A stretch of 64,000 nucleotides of DNA from Sphingomonas sp. Leaf339 (GCF_001426195.1 NZ_LMRS01000001.1:994501-1058500), one strand, 5' to 3'. Positions 17,460-28,793 are shown, counted from the stretch's first letter. Program-made: numbers and translations. Notes: generated from the letters alone by a model not told the origin.

Positions 17460-18425
17460 ATGCGCAAACTAGGCTGTCTTGCCCTGCTGATCGCGCTGAT
17501 GGCGATCGGTGCGTTGGTTGCGACCAACATGTGGGCGGGGACTGGCCCTGCCGCCAGGCCAGTGTCGGTAGTGGTGCCGGAAGGCGCCAGCCTGGGCCGG
17601 GCGGCGACTGAACTGGAACGGGCGGGCGCGATCCGCTCGGCCTCGCGGTTCCGCCTGCTGGCGCGCGTGTTCGGCGGCGGCGGGTCGATCAAGGCGGGCG
17701 AGTACGAGATTCCCGCCGGCGCGAGTCAAAAGGACGTGTTGGCGCTGCTCGAAGAGGGCAAGGTCCGGCAGCGACTGGTCGCGGTGCCGGAAGGGTATCC
17801 GTCGGTGTCGGTCCATGACGCGGTGATGCGCGCCGATGGCCTGACCGGAGCGGTGGCGGTGCCGCGCGAGGGATCGATCCTGCCCGATAGCTATGCCTAT
17901 CAGCGCGGCGATACGCGTGCGCAACTGGTGGCGCGGATGCAGAAGGCGATGAGCGATTATCTCGCCGCCGCGTGGGCCAAGCGGAAGCCGAACATCGCCG
18001 TCTCGACGCCTGAGCAGGCGATCGTGCTGGCGTCGATCGTTGAGAAGGAAACCGGCAAGCCTGCCGAACGGCGCACCGTCGCGGCGGTCTACGGCAACCG
18101 GTTGCGGTTGGGGATGCCGTTGCAGGCCGACCCGACCGTGATCTATCCGATCACGAAGGGGCGGTCGCTTGGCCGGCGTATCCTGCGGTCGGAACTGCAC
18201 GCGAAGAACGGGTACAATACCTATGCCAGCCCCGGTCTGCCGGTCGGGCCGATCTCCAATCCGGGGCGCGCGTCGATCGATGCGGTGCTGAACCCGGCGG
18301 CAAGCCAGGCGCTGTATTTTGTGGCGGACGGCAATGGCGGGCATGTGTTCGCCAACACGCTGCCCGAACATAACGCCAATGTCGCCAAGTGGTACGCAAT
18401 CCGGCGGTCGCGCGGCGAGATGTAA
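17460..18425 (+). CDS. mltG: Endolytic murein transglycosylase MltG
   Basis: Cuts nascent glycan strands and sets their length in the growing cell wall. The 321-residue product has one N-terminal membrane anchor (about residues 5-25), a LysM-like segment (VVPEGASLGRAATELERAG) and the YceG catalytic domain. The catalytic Glu is in SIVEKETG, with the downstream signature YNTYASPGLPVGPISNPG. Cotranscribed with fabF, 7 bp apart, a pairing common in bacteria that links lipid and wall synthesis. Confidence 0.95.
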   Translation: MRKLGCLALLIALMAIGALVATNMWAGTGPAARPVSVVVPEGASLGRAATELERAGAIRSASRFRLLARVFGGGGSIKAGEYEIPAGASQKDVLALLEEGKVRQRLVAVPEGYPSVSVHDAVMRADGLTGAVAVPREGSILPDSYAYQRGDTRAQLVARMQKAMSDYLAAAWAKRKPNIAVSTPEQAIVLASIVEKETGKPAERRTVAAVYGNRLRLGMPLQADPTVIYPITKGRSLGRRILRSELHAKNGYNTYASPGLPVGPISNPGRASIDAVLNPAASQALYFVADGNGGHVFANTLPEHNANVAKWYAIRRSRGEM

Positions 18426-18547
18426 CCCGCCTGGGCTGCTACCTTTCTGCTGCCTGACCGACACGGTCTGATTCCGTTCAGCGATCCGGTTTTATACCCG
18501 GGGTCATGCCAGCCCATCGGCCGGCACGATGTACAGGAGTTGGATCG

Positions 18548-19027
18548 ATGAAGCACATCATTCTGGCCGCCATGAGCGCCACCATGCTGATCCCCGTTGC
18601 CGCCAGCGCACAAAGCTATGGCGAGGTCCGCCGCGATCAGCGCGAATTGCGTGAGGATCGTCGCGATCTGAACCGTGCGATACGGCGGGGTGATCGTGGC
18701 GATGTCCGTGAGGCGCGGCAGGAATTGCGCGAGGATCGGCGGGAAACGCGCGAGGACTGGCGGGATTATCGCCGCAGCCATGCCGACGTCTATCGCCGGT
18801 CGGCGTATCGTGGCCCAGCGGGCTATCGATATCGCCCGGTGAACGTCGGTTATCAGTTCGCGCCGGGCTATTACGGCCGCAATTATTGGGTCAACGACTA
18901 TCAGCGCTATCGACTGGCCGCGCCCCGGTACGGGTATCAGCGCTGGGTCCGCTATGGCAACGACGTCGTACTGGTGGACACCCGGTCGGGCCGGGTCGTG
19001 CAGGTCTATAACCGCTTCTTTTATTGA
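18548..19027 (+). CDS. RcnB-family exported protein
   Basis: A 159-residue exported protein with a signal peptide (MKHIILAAMSATMLIPVAASA) and a mature N-terminal half made of Arg/Asp/Glu-rich heptad-like repeats (RDQRELREDRRDLNR, RQELREDRRETRED). An RcnB-like C-terminal domain ends in DVVLVDTRSGRVVQV. In E. coli RcnB is periplasmic and tunes nickel/cobalt export, but sphingomonads carry many paralogues of unknown role. AGGAG lies 9 nt before the ATG. It stands alone with its own 120-bp upstream region. Confidence 0.85.
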   Translation: MKHIILAAMSATMLIPVAASAQSYGEVRRDQRELREDRRDLNRAIRRGDRGDVREARQELREDRRETREDWRDYRRSHADVYRRSAYRGPAGYRYRPVNVGYQFAPGYYGRNYWVNDYQRYRLAAPRYGYQRWVRYGNDVVLVDTRSGRVVQVYNRFFY

Positions 19028-19034
19028 AGCGGCG

Positions 19035-19062
19035 ACCGGTCCGGGAGAGATCCCGGACCGGT
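19035..19062. terminator. Bidirectional hairpin between the RcnB-like gene and eda
   Basis: A perfect 12-bp stem (ACCGGTCCGGGA with its complement) and a GAGA loop lies midway between two convergent genes. No clear T-run on either side, but position and strength suggest transcript ends for both. Confidence 0.7.
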
Positions 19063-19069
19063 TCGTCGA

Positions 19070-19675
19070 TCAGCCGCGCAGCGCCGCCGCGGCGCGGGCC
19101 TTTGCCTCGACCTCGGCCATCGTGCCGCCCGTCACCCAACTGCCGCCGACGCATTCGACCGGCTCGACCGCCAGCCAGTCGGGCGCGCTCGCTTCGGTGA
19201 TCCCGCCGGTGGGACAGAACCGGCACTGATAGAAGGGGGCGGCCAGCGCCTTCAGCGCCTTGATCCCGCCACTGGTTTCGGCCGGGAAGAACTTGAAGTT
19301 CGTCAGGCCCATGTCCAGCCCGCGCATGATGTCGCCCGCCGTGGCGACGCCGGGCAGGAACGGCACGCCCGAGCGCACGATCACCTCGCCCAGACCCTGC
19401 GACAGGCCCGGGGAGACGATGAATTCGGCGCCGGCGGCCATCACCTGTTCGAACTGCTCGGTCGATACGACCGTGCCCGCGCCGACGATCGCGCCCGGCA
19501 CCTTCTTCATCTCCGCCATCGCGTCGAGCGCGGCGGGGGTGCGCATCGTCACCTCCAGCACGCGCAGGCCACCGGCGACCAGCGCCTCGGCCAGCGGGCG
19601 GGCGGTGGCGGCATCGTCGATCACCAGCACGGGGATGACGGTGCTGGTGCGCATGATGGTCAGGATATCGGTCAT
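19070..19675 (-). CDS. eda: KDPG aldolase (2-dehydro-3-deoxyphosphogluconate aldolase)
   Basis: Splits KDPG into pyruvate and glyceraldehyde 3-phosphate, the last Entner-Doudoroff step. A 201-residue TIM-barrel lyase with catalytic Glu41 in LEVTMRT, the motif GAGTV, and the Schiff-base Lys in FKFFPAE. Last gene of the minus-strand sugar block. Its start overlaps the glk stop by 4 bases (ATGA). Confidence 0.97.
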   Translation of the reverse strand: MTDILTIMRTSTVIPVLVIDDAATARPLAEALVAGGLRVLEVTMRTPAALDAMAEMKKVPGAIVGAGTVVSTEQFEQVMAAGAEFIVSPGLSQGLGEVIVRSGVPFLPGVATAGDIMRGLDMGLTNFKFFPAETSGGIKALKALAAPFYQCRFCPTGGITEASAPDWLAVEPVECVGGSWVTGGTMAEVEAKARAAAALRG

Positions 19676-20652
19676 GAGGCGGTCCTTTGATGTTCCTGGG
19701 CGAAGGCGGCGGCGGCGCCGAACAGGCCCGGCTGGGGATGGGTGATGAGTTTGACGGGGATCTTCGACATCATCGACTGAAAGCGGCCCTTGGCGACGAA
19801 GCGCTGATCGAAGCCCGATCGCAGCAGCTTGTCCTTGATCCGCAGACCGAGGCCGCCGGCGATCACCACCGCCTTCGCGCCGTGCGCCAGCGCGAGGTCG
19901 CCCGCCACCGACCCGAGCGCAAGGCAGAACCGGTCGAGCGCGGCGAGCGCGATCGAATCGGTGCCGTCCAGCGCCTCCGCCCAGATCGTCTTGTCGTCGC
20001 GGCTGGGGACGGCGCGGCCCTCCATCTCGGCGAGCGTTTCATAAATGGCGATGATGCCGGGGCCGGCGACGACGCGCTCGGCCGAGACTCGGGTGAAAAT
20101 CTTGCGCAGGCGGCGGACGAAATTATCCTCGATCCCGTCGAGCGGCGCATAGTCCATGTGCCCGCCCTCGGTGGACAGGACGTGATATTCGCCGGCGTGT
20201 TTGAAGACCTGCGCCACGCCCAGCCCTGTGCCGGGGCCGCAGACGGTCGTGACGCCTTCGGTCGGCAATCCCGTCTCTTCAGGTCCGCAGAGATGCTCGA
20301 AATCCGCCGCCGGCAACTGGGCGACGGCATGACCGACCGCGCCGAAATCATTGATGATCGTATAGGTTTCGGCATTCAGCCGCTCGGGGATGAGCGAGGG
20401 ACGGATGACCCAAGGATTGTTGGTCAGCCGGATGACGTCGCCGGTGATCGGCGAGGCGACAGAAATCGCCGCCGCGCGGGGCAACGGACCGTCATGCGCC
20501 GCCTCGAATGCCTGCCACGCAGTCTGGAGCGAGGCGTGTTCGGCGGTCTTCTGGGTCATGACCGGCCCCAGCGACACGACGCGGCGGTTTTCGACCTCCG
20601 CGATCGCGAAGCGGGCATGGGTTCCCCCGATATCGACGGCGACGACCTGCAT
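19672..20652 (-). CDS. glk: Glucokinase
   Basis: ATP-dependent phosphorylation of glucose to glucose 6-phosphate, feeding Zwf. A 326-residue bacterial-type glucokinase with the phosphate loop VDIGGTHARFA, the catalytic-Asp segment IINDFGAVGHA, the sugar-binding EGGHMDYAP and the adenosine loop IAGGLGLR. Placed between edd and eda: 33 bp after edd and overlapping eda by 4 bp, so the operon codes for every step from free glucose to the aldol split. Confidence 0.97.
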   Translation of the reverse strand: MQVVAVDIGGTHARFAIAEVENRRVVSLGPVMTQKTAEHASLQTAWQAFEAAHDGPLPRAAAISVASPITGDVIRLTNNPWVIRPSLIPERLNAETYTIINDFGAVGHAVAQLPAADFEHLCGPEETGLPTEGVTTVCGPGTGLGVAQVFKHAGEYHVLSTEGGHMDYAPLDGIEDNFVRRLRKIFTRVSAERVVAGPGIIAIYETLAEMEGRAVPSRDDKTIWAEALDGTDSIALAALDRFCLALGSVAGDLALAHGAKAVVIAGGLGLRIKDKLLRSGFDQRFVAKGRFQSMMSKIPVKLITHPQPGLFGAAAAFAQEHQRTAS

Positions 20653-20685
20653 TATTCTCTCCTATCGCGCTCCGGCGTGATCGCC

Positions 20686-22503
20686 CTAGAGCCCGGCCCC
20701 GGCGAGTACCGCCGATGCACCTTTTTCCGCCTCATCCGCCAGACTGCGGAACATGCCGAACAATTCGCGACCCATGCCGGTGGCGGCAGGCGGCGCGACG
20801 GCCAGTGGGCGGGCGGCCCATTCGGCGGCATCGACCAGCGCATCGACCGTACCGGCGACCGCATCGACCCGGATCATGTCGCCATCGCGAATCTTGCCGA
20901 TCGCGCCGTCCAGCAATGCCTCCGGCGAGCAGTGGATCGCGCACGGCACCTTGCCGCTTGCACCCGACATCCGGCCGTCGGTGACCAGCGCGATCTTGAA
21001 ACCGCGATTCTGGAGCACGCCCAGCGGGGGTGTCAGCTTGTGGAGTTCGGGCATGCCGTTGGCACGCGGACCCTGGAAACGGACGACGACGACGACGTCC
21101 TGCTCCAGTTCGCCCGCCTTGAATGCCTCCAGGACATCAAGCTGGTCGTTGAAGACGCGCGCCGGTGCCTCGATGACCCAGCGTTCCTTGTCCACCGCCG
21201 ACACCTTGATGCAGGCACGGCCGATATTGCCCTGAAGGATGCGCATGCCGCCATCCGCCGAAAAGGGCGCGGCGGGCGAGCGCAGGATCGTCTCGTCGCC
21301 ACTGACGCCGGGATCGGCCCAGGCGAGCGTCTCGCCATCCATCATCGGCTTCTCGCCGAACGACGCCATGCCGCCGGGCGACACGGTCATCAGATCGCCG
21401 TGCAGATGGCCGCTGCCGATCAATTCGCGGATGACATAGGGCATGCCGCCCGCTGCCTCGAACGCGTTCACATCAGCCGAACCGTTGGGATAGACGCGTG
21501 CGATCAGCGGCACCGCCGCCGACAGCCGGTCGAAATCCTCCCAGTCGATGATGACCCCCGCCGCGCGCGCGATGGCCGGCACATGGAGCAGATGGTTGGT
21601 CGAGCCGCCGGTCGCGAGCAGGCCGACCGCCGCGTTGACGATCGCCCGCTCATCCACACACCAGCCGAGCGGCCGGTAATCGTCGCCACGTGCGCCGATC
21701 TGGGTCAGGCGATGGACGGCGGCGCGGGTCAGTTCCTGGCGCAGCTTCGTGCCCGGATTGACGAAGGCGGAGCCGGGCATGTGGAGGCCCATTACCTCCA
21801 TCATCATCTGGTTGGTGTTGGCGGTGCCAAAGAAGGTGCAGGTGCCCTTGCCGTGATAGGCCTGGATTTCTGCGTCGAGCAGCTCCTCGCGGCTGGCGTC
21901 GCCCACCGCATAGCGCTCGCGTACCGCTGCCTTCTCCTTGTTGGGCAGGCCGGTGGGCATCGGGCCGCCCGGAATCAGGATCGTCGGCAGGTGGCCGAAA
22001 CGCAGCGCGCCCATCAGCAGGCCCGGCACGATCTTGTCGCAGATGCCGAGCAGCGCCGCACCCTCGAACGTACCGTGGCTCAACGCGACCGCGGTCGACA
22101 GCGCGATCGTGTCTCGGCTGAACAGCGACAGCTCCATGCCAGGATAGCCCTGCGTCACGCCATCGCACATCGCCGGTACGCCGCCTGCGACCTGTGCCGT
22201 CGCGCCAGCTTCGCGCGCCCAGACCTTCATCTGTTCCGGGTAGCGATAATAAACCGCGTGCGCCGACAGCATGTCGTTGTACGACGTCACGATGCCGATG
22301 TTCATGCCGCGGTCGGCCTTCATCGCCTCGCGATCCTCGTCCGTACCGGCATAGGCATGGGCAAGGTTCGCGCAGCCGAGGTTCGGACGGCGGATGCCGT
22401 TCTCCCGCTCGCGGTCGATCAGGTCGAGATAGGCGCGCCGGGTGGACCGCGATCGCTCGATGATCCGGTCGGTGACGGCAGCAACCGCGGCGTTCAACAT
22501 CAT
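20686..22503 (-). CDS. edd: Phosphogluconate dehydratase
   Basis: Dehydrates 6-phosphogluconate to KDPG, the defining Entner-Doudoroff reaction. The 605-residue product belongs to the IlvD/Edd family with a [4Fe-4S] cluster. Candidate cluster cysteines are in [14 protein letters not shown] and [11 protein letters not shown], with the upstream [16 protein letters not shown]-terminal motif [11 protein letters not shown] is intact. Normal Edd length (about 605), which separates it from the shorter IlvD. The start overlaps the pgl stop by 4 bases. Confidence 0.97.
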   Translation of the reverse strand: MMLNAAVAAVTDRIIERSRSTRRAYLDLIDRERENGIRRPNLGCANLAHAYAGTDEDREAMKADRGMNIGIVTSYNDMLSAHAVYYRYPEQMKVWAREAGATAQVAGGVPAMCDGVTQGYPGMELSLFSRDTIALSTAVALSHGTFEGAALLGICDKIVPGLLMGALRFGHLPTILIPGGPMPTGLPNKEKAAVRERYAVGDASREELLDAEIQAYHGKGTCTFFGTANTNQMMMEVMGLHMPGSAFVNPGTKLRQELTRAAVHRLTQIGARGDDYRPLGWCVDERAIVNAAVGLLATGGSTNHLLHVPAIARAAGVIIDWEDFDRLSAAVPLIARVYPNGSADVNAFEAAGGMPYVIRELIGSGHLHGDLMTVSPGGMASFGEKPMMDGETLAWADPGVSGDETILRSPAAPFSADGGMRILQGNIGRACIKVSAVDKERWVIEAPARVFNDQLDVLEAFKAGELEQDVVVVVRFQGPRANGMPELHKLTPPLGVLQNRGFKIALVTDGRMSGASGKVPCAIHCSPEALLDGAIGKIRDGDMIRVDAVAGTVDALVDAAEWAARPLAVAPPAATGMGRELFGMFRSLADEAEKGASAVLAGAGL

Positions 22504-23204
22504 TCGCTCCAGTGGATATCGACGGGCAGTTCGACGTCGGCGAGAACGCGGCCGATGGGATGGGGAGACGACGGACCTTCCGAAATCGCCTGTTCCAGCA
22601 CCTTGCGCTTGTCGGCGCCGGTGACGACGATCATCAGCGCGCGGGCCGACGCGATCGACGCACGTGACAGGCTGACGCGGGCGACGGGTGCCTCGGGCGG
22701 CAGCGGATCGGGCATGACGCCCAGCGCGCGGCGTTCCTTGGGGCCGTTCAGCGCCTCGTCCAGATCGGGGCCGGGGAAGATCGATGCGGTGTGGCCATCG
22801 CCACCCATGCCGAGCAGGCAGAAGTCGAGCGGCCAGTGCAGGTCCTGCATCAGCGCATCGGCGGAACGACCGGCGGCTTTGTAGTCCGGCGTTGCTTCCG
22901 GAACGATCGGCATCACCCGTGCACCCTTGGGCAGGAAGATCTTGGCGAGCGCGGTAACGTTCGACAGCGGATCGCCCAGCTTCACCACCCGCTCGTCGGT
23001 GGGGATGATCGTGACCTTCTTCCAGTCGAGCTTGGCCTTGGCCAAATGCTCATAGGCGGGGAAGGGCGTCTTGCCGCCCGCCAACGCGATCACGGCCGAT
23101 CCGCGCGCGTCGAGTGCGCTTTCGATCACGAACTGGATATCGCCGGCCACGGCTTTGGCCAGTTCGGCCGCATCGTCATAATCCCACCATTCGATCTCGG
23201 TCAT
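22500..23204 (-). CDS. pgl: 6-phosphogluconolactonase
   Basis: Hydrolyses 6-phosphogluconolactone made by Zwf. A 234-residue DevB/NagB-fold protein with the typical [22 protein letters not shown] and [16 protein letters not shown] motifs. I chose the ATG at 23204, giving [11 protein letters not shown]. An in-frame start 30 bp upstream adds only a basic stretch. A 118-bp gap separates it from zwf, larger than the other spacings in the block, so a second promoter may lie there. Confidence 0.95.
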   Translation of the reverse strand: MTEIEWWDYDDAAELAKAVAGDIQFVIESALDARGSAVIALAGGKTPFPAYEHLAKAKLDWKKVTIIPTDERVVKLGDPLSNVTALAKIFLPKGARVMPIVPEATPDYKAAGRSADALMQDLHWPLDFCLLGMGGDGHTASIFPGPDLDEALNGPKERRALGVMPDPLPPEAPVARVSLSRASIASARALMIVVTGADKRKVLEQAISEGPSSPHPIGRVLADVELPVDIHWSE

Positions 23205-23322
23205 GTGTTCTCTCCGGCGGGGACGGTACGTCATCCCGCAACATTCGGTAAGCCCGGCATCCGGGCGGCATACGTATTAGGTGGCGGCGTAGCGGACGCG
23301 CTTATAGCAGGTCGCCCCGCCG

Positions 23323-24786
23323 TCAGTCATCCTGCCACGTTACGCCGTCGCGCTCGGTCAGCGCGATGGCGGCGTTCGGTCCCCAGCTGCCCGAGGGATA
23401 GCTTTTCGGCTTCTGGTCGTTGGCGACCCAGCCTGCCCGGATCGCGTCGATCCACTTCCACTGCGCCTCCACCTCGTCGCGGCGGACGAACAGCGTCTGG
23501 TCGCCCTCGATCAGGTCGAGCAGCAGGCGTTCATAGGCGATGCGCCGGCGGCTGCCGGCGAACTCGGCGTCCATCGACAGGTTCAACGGCACCTCACGCA
23601 AGCGGACGCCATCGCGGTCGAGGCCGGGTTCCTTCGCCATCACCAGCAGCTGGATATACTCCTCCGGCTGCAGACGGATGATGAGCATGTTGGGCTGAAG
23701 CAGCCCGCCGCGCCCAGCGAACATCGAATGCGGTACCGCCTTGAACTGGATCGCGATTTCCGACCGTCGCGCGGCCATCCGTTTGCCGGTGCGCAGGTAG
23801 AACGGCACCCCCTGCCACCGCCAGTTGTCGATATGCGCCTTGATCGCCACGAAAGTTTCGGTGGTGGAGGGTTTGCCCAGCTCTTCGGAATAGCTCTTCA
23901 CGAATTTTTCGCCGACCGCGCCGTCGCCATACTGACCGGTCACGGTGTTCTGGGGCACTTCCTCTGGCTTCATCATCCGTAGCGAGCGGAAGACCTTCGA
24001 CTTCTCGTCGCGGACATCGGCGCCGTCGAAATGCGCGGGTGGCTCCATGGCGATCAGGGCGAGCAATTGCAGGATATGGTTCTGCACCATGTCACGCAGC
24101 GCGCCGGCGGTCTCGTAATAGCCCGCGCGTTCCTCCAGACCGACCTTTTCGGCGATCGTGATCTGGACGTTGTCGATCCCCTGCGCGTTCCACACTGGTT
24201 CGAAGAACGAATTGCCGAAGCGCAGCGCGAGGATGTTCTGGACGGTTTCCTTGCCCAGATAATGGTCGATGCGGAACGTGCGCTCCTCGGGAAACGCCTT
24301 GGCGACCGCGTCGTTGATCTCGCGGCTGCTCTCCAGATCGTAGCCGAGCGGCTTTTCCAGCCCGACCCGCACGGTATTGCCGGCAAGGCCCACCGATTGC
24401 AGTCCCTCGATCGCCGATTCGAACAGCGACGGCGCGGTCGAGAGATAGATGGCGAGGCCGCCCGAGATATCGCCGATCTTGTCGGCCAGCGGCTGGAAGC
24501 TGCCCGGATCGGACAGGTCGGTGGGCTGATAGAACAGCCGGTCGAGAAAGGCGCCGACGGCGCTTTCGTCCTTGCGATCCTCGGGCAGGAACTCGTCGAG
24601 CGCCTTCTTGGCGAAATCTCGATACGCCGCATCGCTGTAATCGTGGCGGGCCGCGCCGGTGATCGTCAGCCCGGCCGGCAGCAGGCCATCGGCATGGAGG
24701 CCATAGAGCGAAGGCAGCAACATGCGCTGCGCCAGATCGCCGGTCGCGCCGAACAGCAGCAGCTTGGCTACGGGGTCGCGGGGCAT
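23323..24786 (-). CDS. zwf: Glucose-6-phosphate 1-dehydrogenase
   Basis: Oxidises glucose 6-phosphate to the lactone, making NADPH. The 487-residue product has the nucleotide motif FGATGDLAQRML near the start and the active-site peptide RIDHYLGKETVQN, with the catalytic His one turn later. Ends SYPSGSWGPNAA as family members do. It begins 15 bp after the argC stop, so the run argC-zwf is probably one transcript. Confidence 0.97.
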   Translation of the reverse strand: MPRDPVAKLLLFGATGDLAQRMLLPSLYGLHADGLLPAGLTITGAARHDYSDAAYRDFAKKALDEFLPEDRKDESAVGAFLDRLFYQPTDLSDPGSFQPLADKIGDISGGLAIYLSTAPSLFESAIEGLQSVGLAGNTVRVGLEKPLGYDLESSREINDAVAKAFPEERTFRIDHYLGKETVQNILALRFGNSFFEPVWNAQGIDNVQITIAEKVGLEERAGYYETAGALRDMVQNHILQLLALIAMEPPAHFDGADVRDEKSKVFRSLRMMKPEEVPQNTVTGQYGDGAVGEKFVKSYSEELGKPSTTETFVAIKAHIDNWRWQGVPFYLRTGKRMAARRSEIAIQFKAVPHSMFAGRGGLLQPNMLIIRLQPEEYIQLLVMAKEPGLDRDGVRLREVPLNLSMDAEFAGSRRRIAYERLLLDLIEGDQTLFVRRDEVEAQWKWIDAIRAGWVANDQKPKSYPSGSWGPNAAIALTERDGVTWQDD

Positions 24787-24801
24787 CGCGTATCCTTTAA
24801 A

Positions 24802-25728
24802 TTACAGGGAAAGCCCGGCGACGGGATCGAGGCCCGCCATCAGGTTGAGATTCTGAACCGCCGCGCCGCCGGCTCCCTTGCCGAGATTATCCAGCGTCGC
24901 GATCAGTCGTGCCTGACCGGTGGCGGCATTGCCGTGGATACGCAACGTCATCGCATCGGTGCCGGCATGTTCCTCCATCGCGATCGTCGCGGCGTCGTCA
25001 TCGGCGACGTTCACCAGCGGCTGGCCGGCATAGGCTGCGGCGAGAACGTCGCGCACCGCCGCCAGCGTCGGCGCGCCGGGCAGCGCGTGCAGGTGCAGCG
25101 GCACCTCCACCACCATGCCGCGATAGGTATCGACCACGGCGGGGGTGAAGATCGGCGCGTGGGTCAGGCCGGCATGGGCCGTCATCTCGGGCGCATGCTT
25201 GTGCGCCAGCCCCAGCGCATAGGCACGGAAGGCGGGGGCGCCGCCAGCCTGATATTCCGTGACCATCGCCTTGCCGCCGCCCGAATAGCCCGACACCGCG
25301 TTGACCGTCATCGGCCAGTCCGCCGGCAACAGCCCCGCCCGCACCAGCGGCCGGACGAGCGCCAGAAACCCCGTCGGATAGCAGCCGGGATTGGACACCC
25401 GCGCCGCCCCTGCGATGCGGTCCGCACCGTCCGGCTCCAGCTCGGCAAAGCCATAGGTCCAGCCATCGGCGACGCGGTGGGCGGAGGAAGCGTCGATCAC
25501 CCGCGTCCGGACGTTGCGGATCAACGCTACCGCCTCGCGCGCGGCATCGTCGGGCAGGCAGAGAATGACGAAGTCGGCGTCGTTCAGCGCCTCGGCCCGC
25601 GCCGCGGCATCCTTGCGTCGGGCATCGTCGATCGTGATGAGGTCGATGCCGGTGCGCCCGGTCAGCCGTTCGCGGATTTCGAGACCCGTGGTGCCGGCGG
25701 CGCCGTCAATGAATACCCGTGCGGTCAT
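24802..25728 (-). CDS. argC: N-acetyl-gamma-glutamyl-phosphate reductase
   Basis: NADPH-dependent third step of arginine synthesis. A 308-residue short-type ArgC with the cofactor loop DGAAGTTGLEI and the catalytic Cys in SNPGCYPTG. The HKHAPEM segment is in its expected place. Its start overlaps the SH3 gene's stop by 4 bases, and zwf follows after 15 bp. An arginine enzyme leading a glucose operon is unexpected functionally; a shared NADPH theme is inference. Confidence 0.94.
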   Translation of the reverse strand: MTARVFIDGAAGTTGLEIRERLTGRTGIDLITIDDARRKDAAARAEALNDADFVILCLPDDAAREAVALIRNVRTRVIDASSAHRVADGWTYGFAELEPDGADRIAGAARVSNPGCYPTGFLALVRPLVRAGLLPADWPMTVNAVSGYSGGGKAMVTEYQAGGAPAFRAYALGLAHKHAPEMTAHAGLTHAPIFTPAVVDTYRGMVVEVPLHLHALPGAPTLAAVRDVLAAAYAGQPLVNVADDDAATIAMEEHAGTDAMTLRIHGNAATGQARLIATLDNLGKGAGGAAVQNLNLMAGLDPVAGLSL

Positions 25729-26117
25729 GCCGCCACATCCTCAATCGATGGCTTGCCGAGCGCGGCGGCGGGCAGATATCCGACCAGTCCGTTGCCAGGC
25801 GCTATGCCCCAGGCGGCCTCACCGATCAGATCGAGTACCTCGAACGCGTCGCCCTCGCTCAACACGACGATGACGGACGAATCCTCCGCCCGGTCTTCGC
25901 GAAGTTCCGAATCGATCGTCAGCACGCGGGGCATGGGCGCGGCGTAATGCGGGGCGAACACGAGTTCGGCGAGGCGAACATCGGCGAGATCAGCGCGCAC
26001 CGCGTTCGTCGCCGGGTCGAGCGTCGCCGACCGACCCGTCAGCGCGAACGCCTTACGCGACGGCGCGCTGGATGGCGTGGGGAGCGCCGTCGCCGATGAA
26101 ATGCCCGAACTCTTCAA
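25725..26117 (-). CDS. SH3-like domain protein, start uncertain
   Basis: Up to 130 residues. The core from about residue 25 (FALTGRSATLDPATNAVR) resembles the bacterial SH3 region found before NlpC/P60 peptidase domains in sphingomonads, including the phrase VFAPHYAAPMPR. No NlpC/P60 catalytic Cys or His is present, so it is an SH3 part only. The only ATG, at 26117, would make the gene overlap the MarR gene by 65 bp, and the first 24 residues look like out-of-frame MarR coding. A later non-ATG start near 26050 is more likely. Overlaps argC by 4 bp. Confidence 0.65.
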   Translation of the reverse strand: MKSSGISSATALPTPSSAPSRKAFALTGRSATLDPATNAVRADLADVRLAELVFAPHYAAPMPRVLTIDSELREDRAEDSSVIVVLSEGDAFEVLDLIGEAAWGIAPGNGLVGYLPAAALGKPSIEDVAA

Positions 26118-26463
26118 GAAAAACTGCCCCTTCGGAAGTGCGCGCGACGAAGATGTTGCGCTTGTCGCTATCGTCGCGTTGCCGGCGCAGATAGCCGAGC
26201 GCGCCCAGTCTGTTCAAGGCGCGCGTAACGACGGGCTTCGATACGTTCAAGGCGCCGGCCAGTCCGCGTACCGTATGCGGCCCCGGTTTCAGGTAGACGA
26301 GCAGCAGCAACGCCATCTGGCGATTGGTCAAATCCGGTTCGCCCGAGCGGACATAGTCCACCAGCGCGGTCATCCAGGTCGATAGAGCATGGGGATCGTA
26401 TATGGCCACGGCGCTGTGTTTCCGAATTGTCGCCCGATGGGTCGGGCTTCGTTTCGATGTCAT
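26053..26463 (-). CDS. MarR-family transcriptional regulator
   Basis: A 136-residue winged-helix regulator with the typical helix-turn-helix TVRGLAGALNVSKPVVTRALNRLGALG and the wing RQRDDSDKRNIFV. CAGGG lies 6 nt before the ATG at 26463. An in-frame GTG at 26478 lacks such a site. First gene of the minus-strand block leading to argC and the Entner-Doudoroff genes, so it may control them or itself. The ligand cannot be inferred. Confidence 0.9.
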   Translation of the reverse strand: MTSKRSPTHRATIRKHSAVAIYDPHALSTWMTALVDYVRSGEPDLTNRQMALLLLVYLKPGPHTVRGLAGALNVSKPVVTRALNRLGALGYLRRQRDDSDKRNIFVARTSEGAVFLEEFGHFIGDGAPHAIQRAVA

Positions 26464-26592
26464 AACGCCCTGAGGCACGGCTGGTTTCCCGCAGCGCAGC
26501 GGCTTTTGGCCGCGATCGGTTGATCGCGCCGGGCGGCTGGCCTATGTGCGCTGCCGTCATCGCCCCTTCAATGTCCGGAACGCCCCCGATCC

Positions 26593-27012
26593 ATGTTCGC
26601 CTTCCTGCTCATCGTTCACGCCATCATCGCCGCCGCCCTCGTGACGGTGATCCTGATGCAGCGCTCGGAAGGCGGCGGCCTTGGCATGGGCGGCAGCCCG
26701 TCGGGATTGATGTCGGCCCGCGGTGCCGCCAATTTCCTCAGTCGCGCCACATCGGTGCTGGCCAGCGTGTTCGTGATCTTTTCGATCGTGATGGCGGTGT
26801 ATGCCGCCACGCGTAAGGTCGAATCGATCGACACGTCGCTCGCGCGGCCGGTGTCGGCGCAGCCGGGCGTGCCGCAGGGCGTGCCCGCGCCGCAGGATAA
26901 CGCCGTGCCGAACACGCCCGCCGATGGCACCGTGACCACCGGCGCCGGCAAGCCGGTGCAGGTTGGCCCCGGCAGCCCGGCCGACAACTCGTCGGTCCCG
27001 CTCGCCAACTAA
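26593..27012 (+). CDS. secG: Preprotein translocase subunit SecG
   Basis: Inner-membrane SecYEG subunit. A 139-residue protein with two membrane segments (about residues 2-20 and 52-72) around the conserved cytoplasmic loop QRSEGGGLGMGGSPSGLMSARG. A Pro/Ala/Val-rich C-terminal tail of about 60 residues is typical of alphaproteobacteria. The start codon follows a weak ribosome site. pyrG begins 85 bp downstream on the same strand, a neighbourhood often seen in this class. Confidence 0.95.
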   Translation: MFAFLLIVHAIIAAALVTVILMQRSEGGGLGMGGSPSGLMSARGAANFLSRATSVLASVFVIFSIVMAVYAATRKVESIDTSLARPVSAQPGVPQGVPAPQDNAVPNTPADGTVTTGAGKPVQVGPGSPADNSSVPLAN

Positions 27013-27085
27013 AAACTCCATTCACCGCAATCGCGGCGCCTGCGAGCTTCGCGGGCGCTTGTCGTGCGTGTCCCATCCAAGCTAG

Positions 27086-28750
<1,665 letters not shown>

Positions 28751-28760
28751 CAATGTAAAA

Positions 28761-28784
28761 CCCCCCTCCCGGTGGGGAGGGGGG
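28761..28784 (-). terminator. Intrinsic terminator of hsp20
   Basis: A perfect 10-bp stem (CCCCCCTCCC with GGGAGGGGGG) and a 4-nt loop. The T-run (TTTTAC) lies on the minus-strand side, so it mainly ends the hsp20 transcript, 9 bp after that gene. pyrG converges on it and may use the same hairpin without a U-tail. Confidence 0.85.
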
Positions 28785-28793
28785 CGATCGGTG

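Noticed and set aside
19687..22884. An open frame of over 1000 codons on the plus strand opposite glk, edd and pgl.
   Set aside because: It is antisense to three clearly recognised genes, has Arg/His/Gln-rich composition typical of reverse-frame translation in GC-rich DNA, and no protein-like motifs.
24031..25947. A 638-codon plus-strand frame opposite zwf and argC.
   Set aside because: Antisense to two certain genes, low-complexity composition.
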